From contig NC_135262.1 in NCBI RefSeq assembly GCF_964204865.1, positions 14,384,001 through 14,448,000 of the forward strand: DNA of 64,000 nucleotides, written 5' to 3'. Source of the stretch: Styela clava (taxonomy: Eukaryota; Chordata; Ascidiacea; Stolidobranchia; Styelidae). How positions within the stretch are numbered: the first letter of the stretch is position 1; each line of letters opens with the position of its first letter. A program made the position numbers and the translations under genes. Below, one piece after another: positions 33,230 to 46,000 of this stretch. The notes under the pieces are model-generated. The model was not told where the DNA came from, ran no database searches, and worked only from the letters and a program-made list of their open reading frames with translations.

Positions 33230-36200
33230 TCATAAGTGTTCAAACTGGCAAATAAATCCGCTCATATCGCTCGGCTTAAAGTTTCCCAAGCCTTGGCTAT
33301 AGTCAGTCGGGTTTCGCCGTATTTGCAGAAACACATTCGTCCATCCCGTTATTTTATACGGATGTCCGGATAACCATTTCGTGTACGTATCTGGAGGTGA
33401 GTGTTTGCCGGTCTAAAAACATAATTAGGTGATTGCTAAAAAAGAAAGATGATTTAGTTTCATTTATTGGCAAACCAAACCCCGTGATTGTCAAATCATG
33501 CGCTACCTAGTACCTATACAAACGATCTACACCTCCTCAATTTTGAACCAAATGAATCATTCCTTGCATGACCTTTACAGTTGATTTGCGAATAGATGGG
33601 GATATCTAATTCACATTGTATTTAACAATAGAACTCGCAAGTCACAACAACTTTTTTTAATTTCGCAGCATTCAAATCGATGATTTGAGCCGTATACTCT
33701 TATGATCTTATCACGTCTTTGGTTCTAGTAAATCTTTTATGACGCTCAATACCCAATTCACGAAGTTGAAATAATTGGTTAGAAATTTAAATTTCAGTGT
33801 CCCTATTCAGGAATGCCGGCGGCTAGGTCGCGAGGCTACAAAAAGTGGGGGAAGGGGAACTAATTAATGAGGAAGAATGCTAACTTATATTTTATAGGCT
33901 GAGGCGAATTCAAAAATATAATATCGAAGTGTTCCCTTTGTATCTCTAAGTATATTCACATCGAAAAATCCGCACAAGGCCAAACTACTGATAAATCGTT
34001 CACCTTCGGGTCAAATTTTATTCCCGTCCAACTGTTCGTTCCAGTCCACCCGGCTGGAAGTTTTTGTCTCATAAGGTTCACTACACCGTTGTACGTTTCG
34101 TCATCTGGAATCAATGCAAGTGTTGCATTATACTTCTTGCAAATTGCAACTGCCGTGCTGTAATATATACCACGCGGAACAGCTTCTACCCAATAACAGG
34201 TTCCATTCACGTTTATGTTGCATTTATCTGTAAATTGTAAATGAAATTCATTTTTATTTTCAATTATTATTTTTATTCTTTTATTCGCCGTATTTTTGCG
34301 TACAATTTAATTGATTTGTCTAAGATTAAATTTCAAATATGCTTTGGATTTTTATTGTACAATAGCATAATTAATGGTCCACTTCAATCGAGTATTCCAA
34401 TATAACCTGCGCCAGAAGTTATCGGGATATTGCTTGTATGATTCGTCGAATTTGATATTTCTTCCCATTTGTACGATGTGGTTGCAACTGGTACCGTTGT
34501 TACAGGCTGTGCAATCGGTGTAGTTTGGAACGTGTGTACTTGTGCTTCTATGTTGATAGAAGTCGTTGTTTGGGGAAGTTGTTGCTGAATCTCGACCAAT
34601 GCTACAAATAAACAAAAACTTTATTTACATTATTTACAAAAAATTCAATGCAGTTAATAAAACTCGTCACTTGGCACTATCCGAAGAATGCTGGTCAATT
34701 TCCCGTATTCTATGAAAGCATTTTGGAACATTTCATATCATTCGCGTGTAAGATTACTTGATCTAAAGTCAAATTTTGTTATGAGCAAACTGTCGAGGAT
34801 TCATTCCGCAATTATTTATGAACAACTAAAACTATTGCCAATCTTGGTTTGTTTTTATTGTGCCTTGATCTAGTTGATTCAACTTTGTGTCTTGTTCACG
34901 GTTGATATTTAGGAGTTCTTAGATTTCTAAATCATAAATATCGGTAAAATAAGATATAGCCTGTTTCCCCCGAAGTTCTTTCTTAGTCACAATTTCTGTA
35001 TATATTTCACTAATTAACTACTTTGGAAGTTTTTTTAAAAAATAAGGAGAACGTATTCATTTAATCAACATATCCATTTATCATAGAAACTGCAGGCTGC
35101 AGCTTTTATCTTTATTCTAAATAACTAAAACTAATTTATTGAAAAATATTTCTGAAATTGTGTACAAACCAAGAAATTAGGCAATTCCCAGGTAATCAAG
35201 CTTCTTTACAAGTAATAGAGTGGGAGTGTGGATATGCTGTAAGTGAAGTTTGGTGTAATGAATTTAATTTAAACAAGTTCATAAACCGATTTACACAGAT
35301 ATACCAATAGTATAAAGGGTGTCTCAAAAGTAGATATACACTTTTAATTTTGATTTGCTTTCCAGGTACTCATCATAGAGCGTTCATTTCCTCAGAAAAC
35401 GTCATAGGATAAGTAGTAAAATATCAGTATTGTTTGCATTTTTCATCAACCCACAGGAATGACAGGAGATTAAACTAGAAAATGAGGTGCAAAATTGCTG
35501 TTTGGCAAGAAGCATATCAATAATTAAGGCAAACTCATCGCCTCTTTAACAGAGAGTTTGGAATTAATTCGGCTTCTACACGACGAACAATTTATGCAAT
35601 TCATCGTAAATTTATGGAGACTGGATCCATAGTTGATGTAAAAAGATCAGGAAGGCGAAGGAAAACATTCAGAGCCGAATTAATTTAAAATTATTTATTT
35701 AAAGCGCTGAGCCTTACTGATTTATGTGCTTCTTGGGTTATGTGCTTTCCTGGGTTAATCTCCTTGACTCCTTGTCATTCTGTGAGTTGATGAAAATGCA
35801 AATAATACCAAAATTTTACTACTTATCCATACTGTGTTTTCTGGAGATATGACCCTCTATGATGAGTACCTGAAAAGCAAATCAAAATTAAAAGTGTATA
35901 TATACTTACTTTTGAGACACCCTGTATATCAAACCTTTTTTTAATTCCGTTATGTCTAATGATTGCTTGATATTTTGTTCCCGGAGATCCTTAATTTCTA
36001 AAAATAAATAAAAATGCACTTTCATTTTTCAGTTTTATATTCTATATACAGTATAATATACAAAATCCTAAAGTCTCCATATTTAATTATTTCACATGAA
36101 TTTACAGTTCAAGTGGGAATACTACTTCCACATCATACCCGACGGAAACGCCGTCGAAAACAACTGTTTGTCTGGATAATAGAAACTACAATTCCATTGC

Positions 36201-36594
36201 AGTGAAAATACGAATAGGACGAGTTCGTCTATATTTTCGATTATATTTTTTACGTTTATTATTATGAAATTAAACTTTTATCATTATTGAAGCTTTAGTG
36301 TTGATATACTATTTACTAATATTTCTAAAGATTCACAACCAAATAACAGATAGTTATTTAGAGTCTTTGCCTTTAATACTTTCTGCGTTTTCCATAACTA
36401 TGTTGTACAAATTTTCAAGTCGTAAGTTTACTGCTTCGATATCTGCAATAACAAAGTAAACACATGTAACGATATGTATGTATGATAATAAAAATAGCTT
36501 ACCTTTGTTGAAAATAATATTGATTGATAACACTTACCTTGACATGACGACAAGTTAATGACTGACAAAAACAAAACGAGGTACGAAGATTTCA
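33230..36594 (-). CDS. Secreted C-type lectin with coiled-coil neck, at least 6 exons
   Basis: Exons (minus): 36594 to about 36537 (signal peptide, MKSSYLVLFLSVINLSSCQ), 36442-36380 (or to 36371 with a GC donor), 35997-35935, 34601-34407, 34227-34004, 33412-33230. All introns before the last are phase 1. Exons 2-3 encode short heptad-like segments (AVNLRLENLYNIV; IKDLREQNIKQSL), a likely coiled-coil neck for oligomerisation. Exon 4 is Thr/Pro/Gln-rich with N-glycosylation sites (NST, NHT). Exons 5-6 form one C-type lectin domain: CYWVEAVP, CKKYNATLALIPDDETY, WTGIKFDP, then WTNVFLQI and a closing CQFEHL. The usual calcium/sugar EPN/QPD-WND set is not evident, so sugar binding by the classic site is doubtful. 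An extra small exon is possible at 34864-34917. Likely extracellular, perhaps immune or adhesion. Confidence 0.75.
35315..35924 (+). mobile_element. Mariner/Tc1-type MITE with a fossil helix-turn-helix, 610 bp
   Basis: Long inverted ends (about 60 bp) begin AGGGTGTCTCAAAAGTA and are flanked by TA on both sides, with neighbouring bases also TATA. Inside, at about 35550-35670, a frame reads STRRTIYAIHRKFMETGS and RSGRRRKT, the helix-turn-helix and RSGRP turn seen at the start of many mariner-like and IS630-like transposases. The catalytic part is deleted. It lies in a lectin intron; its right end is 10 bp from the donor of the 35935-35997 exon. Confidence 0.85.
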
Positions 36595-37299
36595 TCGCGA
36601 GTTTGAAGAATAGCAGATGGTTGATCGATGACATCTCCCCAAACCAGCCGATCCTACTAGCTAAAGTTCCCCAAGACGAAATAGTCAACCAACATGAAGT
36701 GCAAAAGTAACTAACTATGACTACCTTATTGTTTCATGATTTTGTAACAACTAATTCTGTCAATAATTTCCTGCATTTAAACATTGAAATTCTGACTTCA
36801 TTTACCTATATTAATCAAGGCAAACGAAAAAGAAACAATTTCGATATCTATAACGCCTGTTTCAAGACACTCTTACAGCGTACCAAGTGCTGACGTACGT
36901 CGTGTTGTGAGTGAGTCATCGTGAACTACCACGCGTCGCCGTCGGGCAATCAGGAGCGATATTTCCTGCTTTCATCCGTGCAAGAAATTTTGGTGAATAC
37001 TTCAAAGTTTGGTACCGGGAATGCTAAAAATCAATTGCCTAACGTCCCCCAAAAAAGGTTTGAAAGTAAGGTCGCCGGAGTGCATCATCAAGACTGTGTG
37101 GTCCGTACTTAATCCAGTGACCATTTCTCCCTGTCAATCAGCCGCTTAGAACGTTTTTCCGCGCTGGTTTTAGGTGAAATTGAATAATCTTGTCTCTTTC
37201 AAGGAAAATCGGTGAGTTGCGCATTGTGCGGAGTATTAGAAAATAGGCTTCTTGACGCACCTCTAGATTACCCTACGCGGGTTGGCAATTTCGAATCCG
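36595..37299. other. Lectin upstream region, no gene seen
   Basis: Less AT-rich than its surroundings at 36880-37100 ('cgtacgtcgtgttgtgagtg'). No core promoter element is clear. The minus-strand frame upstream of the lectin ATG is not obviously part of the protein. Confidence 0.4.
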
Positions 37300-37656
37300 G
37301 CTCGGCGGTTTGGCGCATCGTGCTAAGCGTTAGGTATACGCTCGCCACCGCACCTCTGATAACCCTGCGGGAATTCGCAGGTTCGAATTCGGATAGTTAT
37401 GTGCAAGAGGATTGCTGAACTTCTCGCCGCCGTAATGTGGTTCCTGCCTCCTATGGGATGTTCCACGTAACCGCTGGCCAGTGCATAAAATCTATGCATC
37501 TGAAACAAGAATCTAGCTAACTAATCCCATACCCGACATGGGCAGGTAATTGGACGAGAGGTCGTGGTTCACCATACGATTAAGCAGCCTCGTATCCCGG
37601 GTCACCTATCCCGGGGGATAAATATATAAACCCTTACAATTATATACCCTGTCCTA
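37300..37656 (+). mobile_element. Full-length S1 SINE (tRNA-Ser-derived)
   Basis: Head with anticodon stem AGCGT/ACGCT around loop TAGGTAT, B box GGTTCGAATTC, the same body as 9670-10022 ('catacccgacatggg', 'ggtcgtggttcacca') and a 'cccgggggataaatat' 3' region ending in a diverged TATCC-type tail. Confidence 0.88.
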
Positions 37657-40050
37657 AATACACACAAACGTAATATAACATGGAACAGTACTTCTTGTAT
37701 TTTTTGCAGAAAGTTCAAAAATGGAAAATTTAAGAAATAAACTCGAATATTGAAAAATATTTTAGACCTTTTGGGGTGAAAATCAAACAAGGTCTTAGGA
37801 GTTCACAACATTCATATAGTGTTAGTATGTAACAAATATTGACAAATTCTCTGGGGAGGACAATGAAACCATCTTTTATGATCTATTTAAAACAAATTGA
37901 AACTGAGTGAAAAAGATGGACAATTTATTATGACTGTGTATATGTGAGCATTCATTGGTAAAACTCATGATGGCACTGTTTTACTGATATCACATGGAAT
38001 TAAAAATTTGTCCTTTTCGTAAGAAAGATTTAATAAAGATAACTGTAATTAAATTAACTTGTAATTGAAAATTTCCAATGTCCAATAAAATTCCGTATAT
38101 AGCAATGTTGACTTTATATGAAAAGAATTAGAAAATCGAAATCCTCCTAACCATTTGATAAAGCAAAATACTGATTGCCTATTGTGCAAAGAAATTACCG
38201 TAATTCAATATTTAAAATACTCAAATACAAAAATTGCAAAATTTTCTAAAAGCCATCTAATCAAATATGAAAAATTATATCAGTAACCTTCAAAAATCTT
38301 TGGAAGAATTGAAAAATAGCTAAGTAGCAAATAATGCTTCGTGAATTAGAATCATAATGCATAGCAAATGTTTGCATAAATATTTAATTTGCTGAAAAAA
38401 AATGCTTCAGAAAACATCTTTATCTACGGTACTTATCATAATACTAAGTACAATTTTGTCATGTTAAAAGTACAATTGAGTGTAATTAACCAAACCATGA
38501 ATCGCTAGTAGTAGTATATGACAAGTTACGATATGTTTACACTAACTATCAATTTTAAAGAATAAAATTATAGTTCGCCTTTCATCATTTTTCATATCTG
38601 TCCGAATTATAATTTAGACAAATTTGAATCTCTATATCAAAATCAATTGAATATCCCAATTTTGATAATGTCATAGTTAAGCCCATTCCTGAAAATTTAA
38701 TATAAATAAAATTTAAAGCTAATACTATGTTGGAGGTATTTTCAGAATAATAATTAACAAAACTAATCGAGATAATATTTCTATAATACTGAAATTTTTT
38801 AGAATTGGAGCATAAAATCAAAAGAGTTAATAGCAGAGAATAATCGACAGTAGACAGTAGAGTCACAAGATTAAAATTATAGTTAAAATTTGAGAATATT
38901 GTTTTGTAAAGCAAATTCGAGTATTAATGGAAGAACTTAGAAAATCGGATTTAACCAGATTTGAGGCTTGTGACGAGACAAAAATAATTCACAGATACAA
39001 AAACATAGGGTTCCAGTATCAAAAATACAAAATGCATATAGCAGAATGCTTCTTGAAGATTTTTGAGAGTATAAAAATAACAAAATGAATTTTTTCAAGT
39101 AACAACGAAAAAACAAATTTTGCTATATATTATTAAAGGATAAATACAGTAACTGCTTGCTATCTTCGTTGTGGTATGAAACTTTCTATAAATACTGAAA
39201 ATAGACATGTATATAATATACGATAGTAAGAAAAATACAATGGACGCAAATTGTACAATTAAGTGCATGCCATAATATTATGTCATGTTAGAATGAAATA
39301 CCAGACAGCAACTAAGCAAGAATTGAATGGCTTATGTAAGGGACAAGATTATCTAAATTGATGATTATTTCCCCTACTAATATCACAGTATCATCTGTTT
39401 AAATAATTCAATTCAAAGAGAAATTGAAAATTGATGTAATAATTAATATACTACCATAATATACTACCGTATATTAATTAAAATTAATTTAATTGCTCGA
39501 ATTTAAAATTACTTAAAAAGATAAATATGCAATTTTGAAATGAAAATCTAAAATATGTGAAGCTAAATCCGACTCATAACATTATGTTGCTCTGAAGCAA
39601 TTACTTTAGAATGAAGTGTGATTTTGGTACGGATATTGGCACACTAATCAATACCTGACATTTTCGTCAGGGATGTCCATATCAAGTTGAATAGTGAATA
39701 AATTTGAATACAACCACCACTTAACATCGCTAGTCTTAAAGCGAATAGCAAAATTTGTACAAATTTCATACATTGCCGATGATGCTGTCAGGAAGATTTT
39801 CATTGAACTCACTTCAGACTAATTATGTTGTATTTCATCATAATCGAGGATGGACATGCGCGAACGTGACAAGAAACCGGGAATGAAAAAAGGGCACATT
39901 GCGCAAAGAAGCACTTTTGTTTTACATATTAAGTTTAGATTATAGCCGATCATAACAAGAAATTTTTGTGTTTTTTGTGGCTAAAATAGCGTTTAGTCCA
40001 GTATTCAGTTATGGCCATCCCTGCTTCTCGATACAAATACATAATCAATT
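37657..40050. other. 2.4 kb of very AT-rich DNA without recognisable genes
   Basis: No coding motif, no inverted-repeat element and no SINE was recognised. The frame at 38585-38914 (minus) is hydrophobic but low-complexity and is not supported. The end of the region holds the CERKL-like gene's 3' UTR and poly(A) site, not pinpointed. Confidence 0.5.
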
Positions 40051-43000
40051 TCAAGCCATAGAATCGAGTGCGACATCCTCAGGGGTAGAAGTGAGTCGTA
40101 ATATTGTTTGGTCTAGTGGAAGACATAAAGGTTGTCCAGGTGTACGGCCATACATAATAAGAGGAAGTTCTTCAACTTTAACATGTAGCTCTTGTATTTT
40201 TGAATCCAAACAATTCCCATCGATTGTCCATTTTGAGAAGCTGTTAGACTGAAAAATACATGATAACTATTTTTTAGAAATTGCTTAGAATAAGTGACTA
40301 CCAATTAAAATATAACGTTACCCCGAGTGGCGATATGTAAAGTTTTTCAAATGAAGCACAGACTAACACGGGAGTTGATAGCACTTCACGAGTGGCCGAA
40401 AGTGACGACTTTTTAAACGTCTGCCACCAATACAGTGACCCAGTGATTATTCCTTTGGATCTCACTAAATCAACTTTAATCACAGATTAAATCCATTGTC
40501 GTTAAAGCCTCATGCCCATTGTAATAAAATTGGGAGAGAAATGGTTCAAAAAATTTTTCGCATCCTACCCCTCAATGGCTGATTCTCTAGTCTAGTACCT
40601 TGTTCAGAGCTAAAATGTGAAAACATCCATAAATTTTCATTAGTGAAAAATACCTGAAATAACAGAATGCGAAATCCTTATGAACCAATAAACGATAAAA
40701 CTTGTTATATTTACCTATTAGTCAAGGTCAGGTATAGTTATTTAGTCATTTCTATTTGAATGCGCCCTACTTGAATATTGAATCAATGCTTTCAGACTTT
40801 CAGTTAAGAAAACATAAACTGTGAGCCAGGTAATCATTCCCTCTTGTAAAAACAAATAGCAAAGTAAGATACCATATATTACACTGCCTACTTACTGTCA
40901 CTTTATACTATATACTTTGAGCAAGTTACTACATGAATATAACATGTTGTAACAAGATCGAGATAATATCACAACCCCAAACAAAAGTGAAGAGATACAA
41001 GCTACTTATGCAAACAAGGTATTTACCAGTTTGTAACCAGCAAAGATGGTTGAATTGCTGAGTGAACTTGAAAAGTGATGAATTAAAACTGATAAAATGA
41101 GTCAATTAAGAAATTGCATTGATACATTCACAAAATTTTGAGAAATATGGTCCAGTTTGTAACTATAGTAGTTGTCTGTCTATGGAATTTTCAAAAGAAG
41201 TATATTTTGAGATGCCTCTATTGATAAGCAATTATAAACAGAGTGACCCAAAAGAAATAATAATTGCTTCTACAAAAATGATGAAAATATATTTAACATT
41301 TAAAAACTTGAAACAAACTTTGTGTTTGATGGTACAAAAAAGTGTCGATAATTTAGAACGTTCGCATAAGTAATGTTCTCTGAAATATGTTCCAAATGGC
41401 CTCCTTCATTCTGTATTTTTTGAGTCCCATACATCAGCAGTTCCTAACCGATCAAGGGGCAAGGGGGCCACAGAGAAGTTGGAGGAGGGCCACAACGCTA
41501 GGCACAAAACTGATTTTACATTTCACTTTACAAGAAAACCGTTCTTCTTAGTCCCATTGTTTGACAAGGTTATTTCACAGGGTGTTCACATTGAAATCTA
41601 CCAACCTATCAATCAAAATAACACTATAAATACCACTGGAACGATAAACAGGCGGGTCATGAGTGCTAAAAGCCTTCAGAAGGAGGCCGAGAGCCATAAA
41701 AAGAATGGGAGTCACTGCCCTATACAATGTTTTTGAAAGCACCACAGTCTTTTTGGTCTATTTCACTACACATCGGGTGAAGTAGCAGGCACGGGGTTTC
41801 AACGAGAGGTTTTTAATAATTTATACTTCAAAATAGTTAAATCAAATATGCTGACCACTCGAACAATACTTACATTTGAAGAACCATTTGATGATAGACT
41901 AGTCGGCTTAATAACAAATTCACTCGCTCGTATCACGTCAGTTTTATCTTGAATTTCCGATTTATTTTTCTGACTCTGAATAAAAAATATAATGATAAAG
42001 TTTAAGATGGTGAAAATATCAAAAATCCCAAGTTTAAAAGTAATCTTTTAGAAACAGATGAAGTTTGAGAAAAAAAAAAGGGAATCGAGTAGTTCAGCAT
42101 TTCCCTGTAATTCATTTCAATTTTTTCAAATTTATCCTATGAACAAAAGTCAGAGTCAGAAAATATTCGTTATTCAAAAATATTTTTTTAATTTTTCTCT
42201 GGCCATCCTTGATTGCTATCATTGGTATCTTTGACCAAATATAAAATAATATTTATTTTTATGGCATTATCGACACAAATGGGATTCATATTAGGAAACA
42301 AATTGACGTTATAAATTTTTAATGTGCATAATAAGTCCGGTAAATCAGGAAATCAATATATTACATAGGAAATGTGTCATCAACAGCACAATTCTGAAAA
42401 TTCATAACTTAAAAATGAGCAGTAGTTCAAACTAGCATTTGGTTGTCAGTGACTTCTGTTATATCACGGTAATTTGATACGGATTTGATATGTTTATAGG
42501 AATCATATCAGTAGGCCTATATATTAGCATTGGATTGGAATAACGAATATGAATTTCCAATTTATTCTAAAAAATAAGGAAATGCTAAAGCAGAATACGT
42601 AGTGTTTATGCTATATTTTCTGTACATACGTGTGATATATTATGAACTAAACACTGTTTATTGGATATCAAAAACTTTTACAGTGAAAGGAGTCAAATAA
42701 AGTTTGTTTGTTTGAAAACGAGATGTCAAATGCTCAATGCCAAAATAAATCAAATAACAAACTTTCAGATGAAAATAAATATACTGAAATATTTCTAAAA
42801 TCATGATGAACCAAATGTAAAATATCATACCATTACAGAAGAAATAGAAACCTGACTCCCCATTCCTTTCAACAATTCTTTTCTAGACATAGTTTCACGA
42901 ACCAAGGTAGCAGAAAGTTGGCAACCATCAGAAAATTCATCATTATTTTGTGGTAACGACGTTACAGTGATATCCAGATAGCAGCGACAAGGTACTGTAT

Positions 43001-46000
43001 CCCACTTATCAAACTGGGGCCATACACCGGAGTCAGAATCATGTGGTGGGTGTAACGATGACCTTGAATGACATTGTTCATCATCATCTTCAACGTAGAA
43101 TTGATTGACGATAGAATATTTCTTGAATTCGCCTTGAAAAAGTTCATCTTCATCAAAAGGTTCAAAACTTTGCGGGGAATCTTTATATTGTATTTCACAA
43201 GAATACGATCTAAACAAATTAAAACTTAATTTTTTTAAATTGTCTGTCTAAGTTATATAAAACAACAAGATTAAAGCTATATTAACGATACTTTGATGAT
43301 GTCAAAATCAGAGATGACCAAAACTGAATTATACAAAAAAATATAAAGAAGAAGAATTTATTGAATATCAAATATATTCTGAATAGAGTCATGTTCAACA
43401 GAGAACATTGCATAAATTAACTCATATCCAAAAAGAGCGCAATTAATAATTAAAATTACAATTCTTCAAATTGAAATATTCCATTTGAATATTACTTCGC
43501 AAATCAGGAATTTAAATCAGATACGATTTGTTGAAAATTTTTTGGGAACATTACGAATTTGCTAAATTTAACAAACTCACTCTCACAATTTATTCTAAAT
43601 GGTTCAGATTAGGATTCAATGACTAGCCTATGTGTCATATAATACTCTACACTTGCAGGCAATAATTCTCGTTATTGCTAATGGTTAACCCTTCATCACC
43701 AGGATAGGATGGGATTTACATATTTATCCTGGTGGAGTGGGAAAGCCAATAAGACGGCAGAGGTGCGGTGGCAAGCGTATTCCCAACGCTTAGCACGATG
43801 ATCCACACCACCGAGCCACTAATTATGTCCATGCTTGTTAGGTGGATAAAACCATCAATAATCCACATTGGTATCACTTTCACATAAATATTTGATGTTG
43901 TTCACATTGGGTTAACAAAATCAGTATAATATGTACATCAATATGTGCATTAATATTACCGTAACTATATATTATTGATTCTATTGCCGCATTACTATAA
44001 CAACATTCATCTAGTTTTATTAAACAAATTATAAATCCATACTTCAGCACTTTTCAATTTAAGCAAAATGGAAATGATTAAGAAAATGAACTCTGTTCCC
44101 TCTATGACTTTTCAGTTCATAATAATTCAAACACTTCATAAAATATTTCTGTCTAGGAACATTTCAGTGTTTGTAACTGTATGTTTTAAATGTCTGTGTA
44201 TTTTTGTTAAACCACAGTCAGTTTGATCTGATTGTCTGTTCCCAAATAACAACATATAACCAAATTGAAATATTATGGATTAATCCAACAAACGAATCTT
44301 TATTCATCAAATACTGGTATTTCCTATTTGACTCTCATAGCTAGATGAAAAGTTGGAGCCATTTCCACAGGTTTTCTTTTCTCTTAAGTGATTAAGTAGT
44401 TTCGTTTCCAATAAGTAAGCAATACGATGTACACACATTGTCAATATTGAAATAATATGTCCTTGACATTTGACGAAGCAATATAAAGAATCTATTTCTT
44501 AAATAGAAATCAGAGGTTCAATCAAATCCATATAGAAAATATTGGAGGCTGAAATTTAAAAACGGAGTATATAGCTATCAAATATATATCTAGTTTATTA
44601 TGAGTTTTTCAATGTAGTTTGTGTCTTCAAAGATGACAACAGTTCAAATTACAACAGACATTTTTAGATTAATTCACTCATCCCAGTGTCACGAGCACAC
44701 ATTCAGAAACAAATGAGGCGTAACTCTTGAGTACAATTTGAAATTCTTAATAACTATGACCAAACTGATTAATTTTCACAATTATTGCCAATTTAAAATA
44801 TCCTGAGATAATTTGTTACATATAAAATCATGACACATGCCAGAAGTAAAATTAATATTTTGCATCCGAAAAGCGAACTTTTACAAGTTATCGCCTTTAT
44901 CGACCTTTTTGAAAATGTATTGAATATCACCAATGACAACTTTCATTCACTTTAATTCTTCGTTTACCCATTACCAATCCCAAACTATAAGATTAGCCCT
45001 ATAATAGAAGGGTTTTATGAGCCCAAAGTAATTTTCATACCAGTATCAATAATAATGAAACTGTAAACACTCAACGAACCTCCTCTGAACAATGGCTTTT
45101 GTGAAAGCAAATCCTTTCTTAATGCTACTCTGTATCGCACCAAATCCTTTTGTTATGGTATCATAAGTTGTATCACCACCCGAGAAACCATATGACGCAA
45201 CAATACCATACTTCAAAAAATTTCCATCTTCATCATAGTACGAACTAATGGGTACTGTTTGAGTGCAACCTGATAAAACATAGTATTTTTCTTGAAGTGT
45301 TTTAATGAATTCGGAAATTACATGTTGTTTCTAGATTGGTATTAAATAGGTTTCTAACGGACCAACAACTTATGAGTAGTAACGTTCTGTCTGTATAGTT
45401 TTGTCTATAGTGCGCAGCAACAGCAAGTAGGGATGAGCTGAAAATTCAACCCAGGCTCGAATCTGATTGATCCGTTGATTTTGATGACTTGGATTCGATA
45501 TTGACCCAAATTATGTATATCTGAAGAAGTCTGAATATGGTCAAAAAAAAGTTACAGAAATATATTTGCAATGGTATGCAGAACATGTGGTATGCGGTAA
45601 CTCTTGAATTACCCAGAATAGTTTCTAGACTATTGAAACGTATTATTAGAAATATCTAGTGGTTGGTTACAGCTTCCTCCGCTATCAAGTCATCATGCAT
45701 CTGACAAAAAACTGATTAACTATCTCTGTACCCGACATGGGACTAGTAACCGGACGAGAGGCTGTGGTTCGTCATATGATTAAAACGCCTTATCGGCTAT
45801 TCGTTGTATATTCTAGATTAAGCAGGTGAATTTTAATTTCAATATTCTAAATCAAGTATTTGTGAAACAATATATGATATATCCAATAACCCTGATTGAC
45901 TGAATTGGCCTATCTGAAATACCTTACCGGTATAACTAAAATTCTCAAAGTTATAATCTTTTACCATACCAAATTTTCACCAAATTAGTGACTCTTGGTT

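Noticed and set aside
38585-38914. 109-codon hydrophobic minus-strand frame
   Set aside because: Low-complexity translation of AT-rich DNA without splice or family support.
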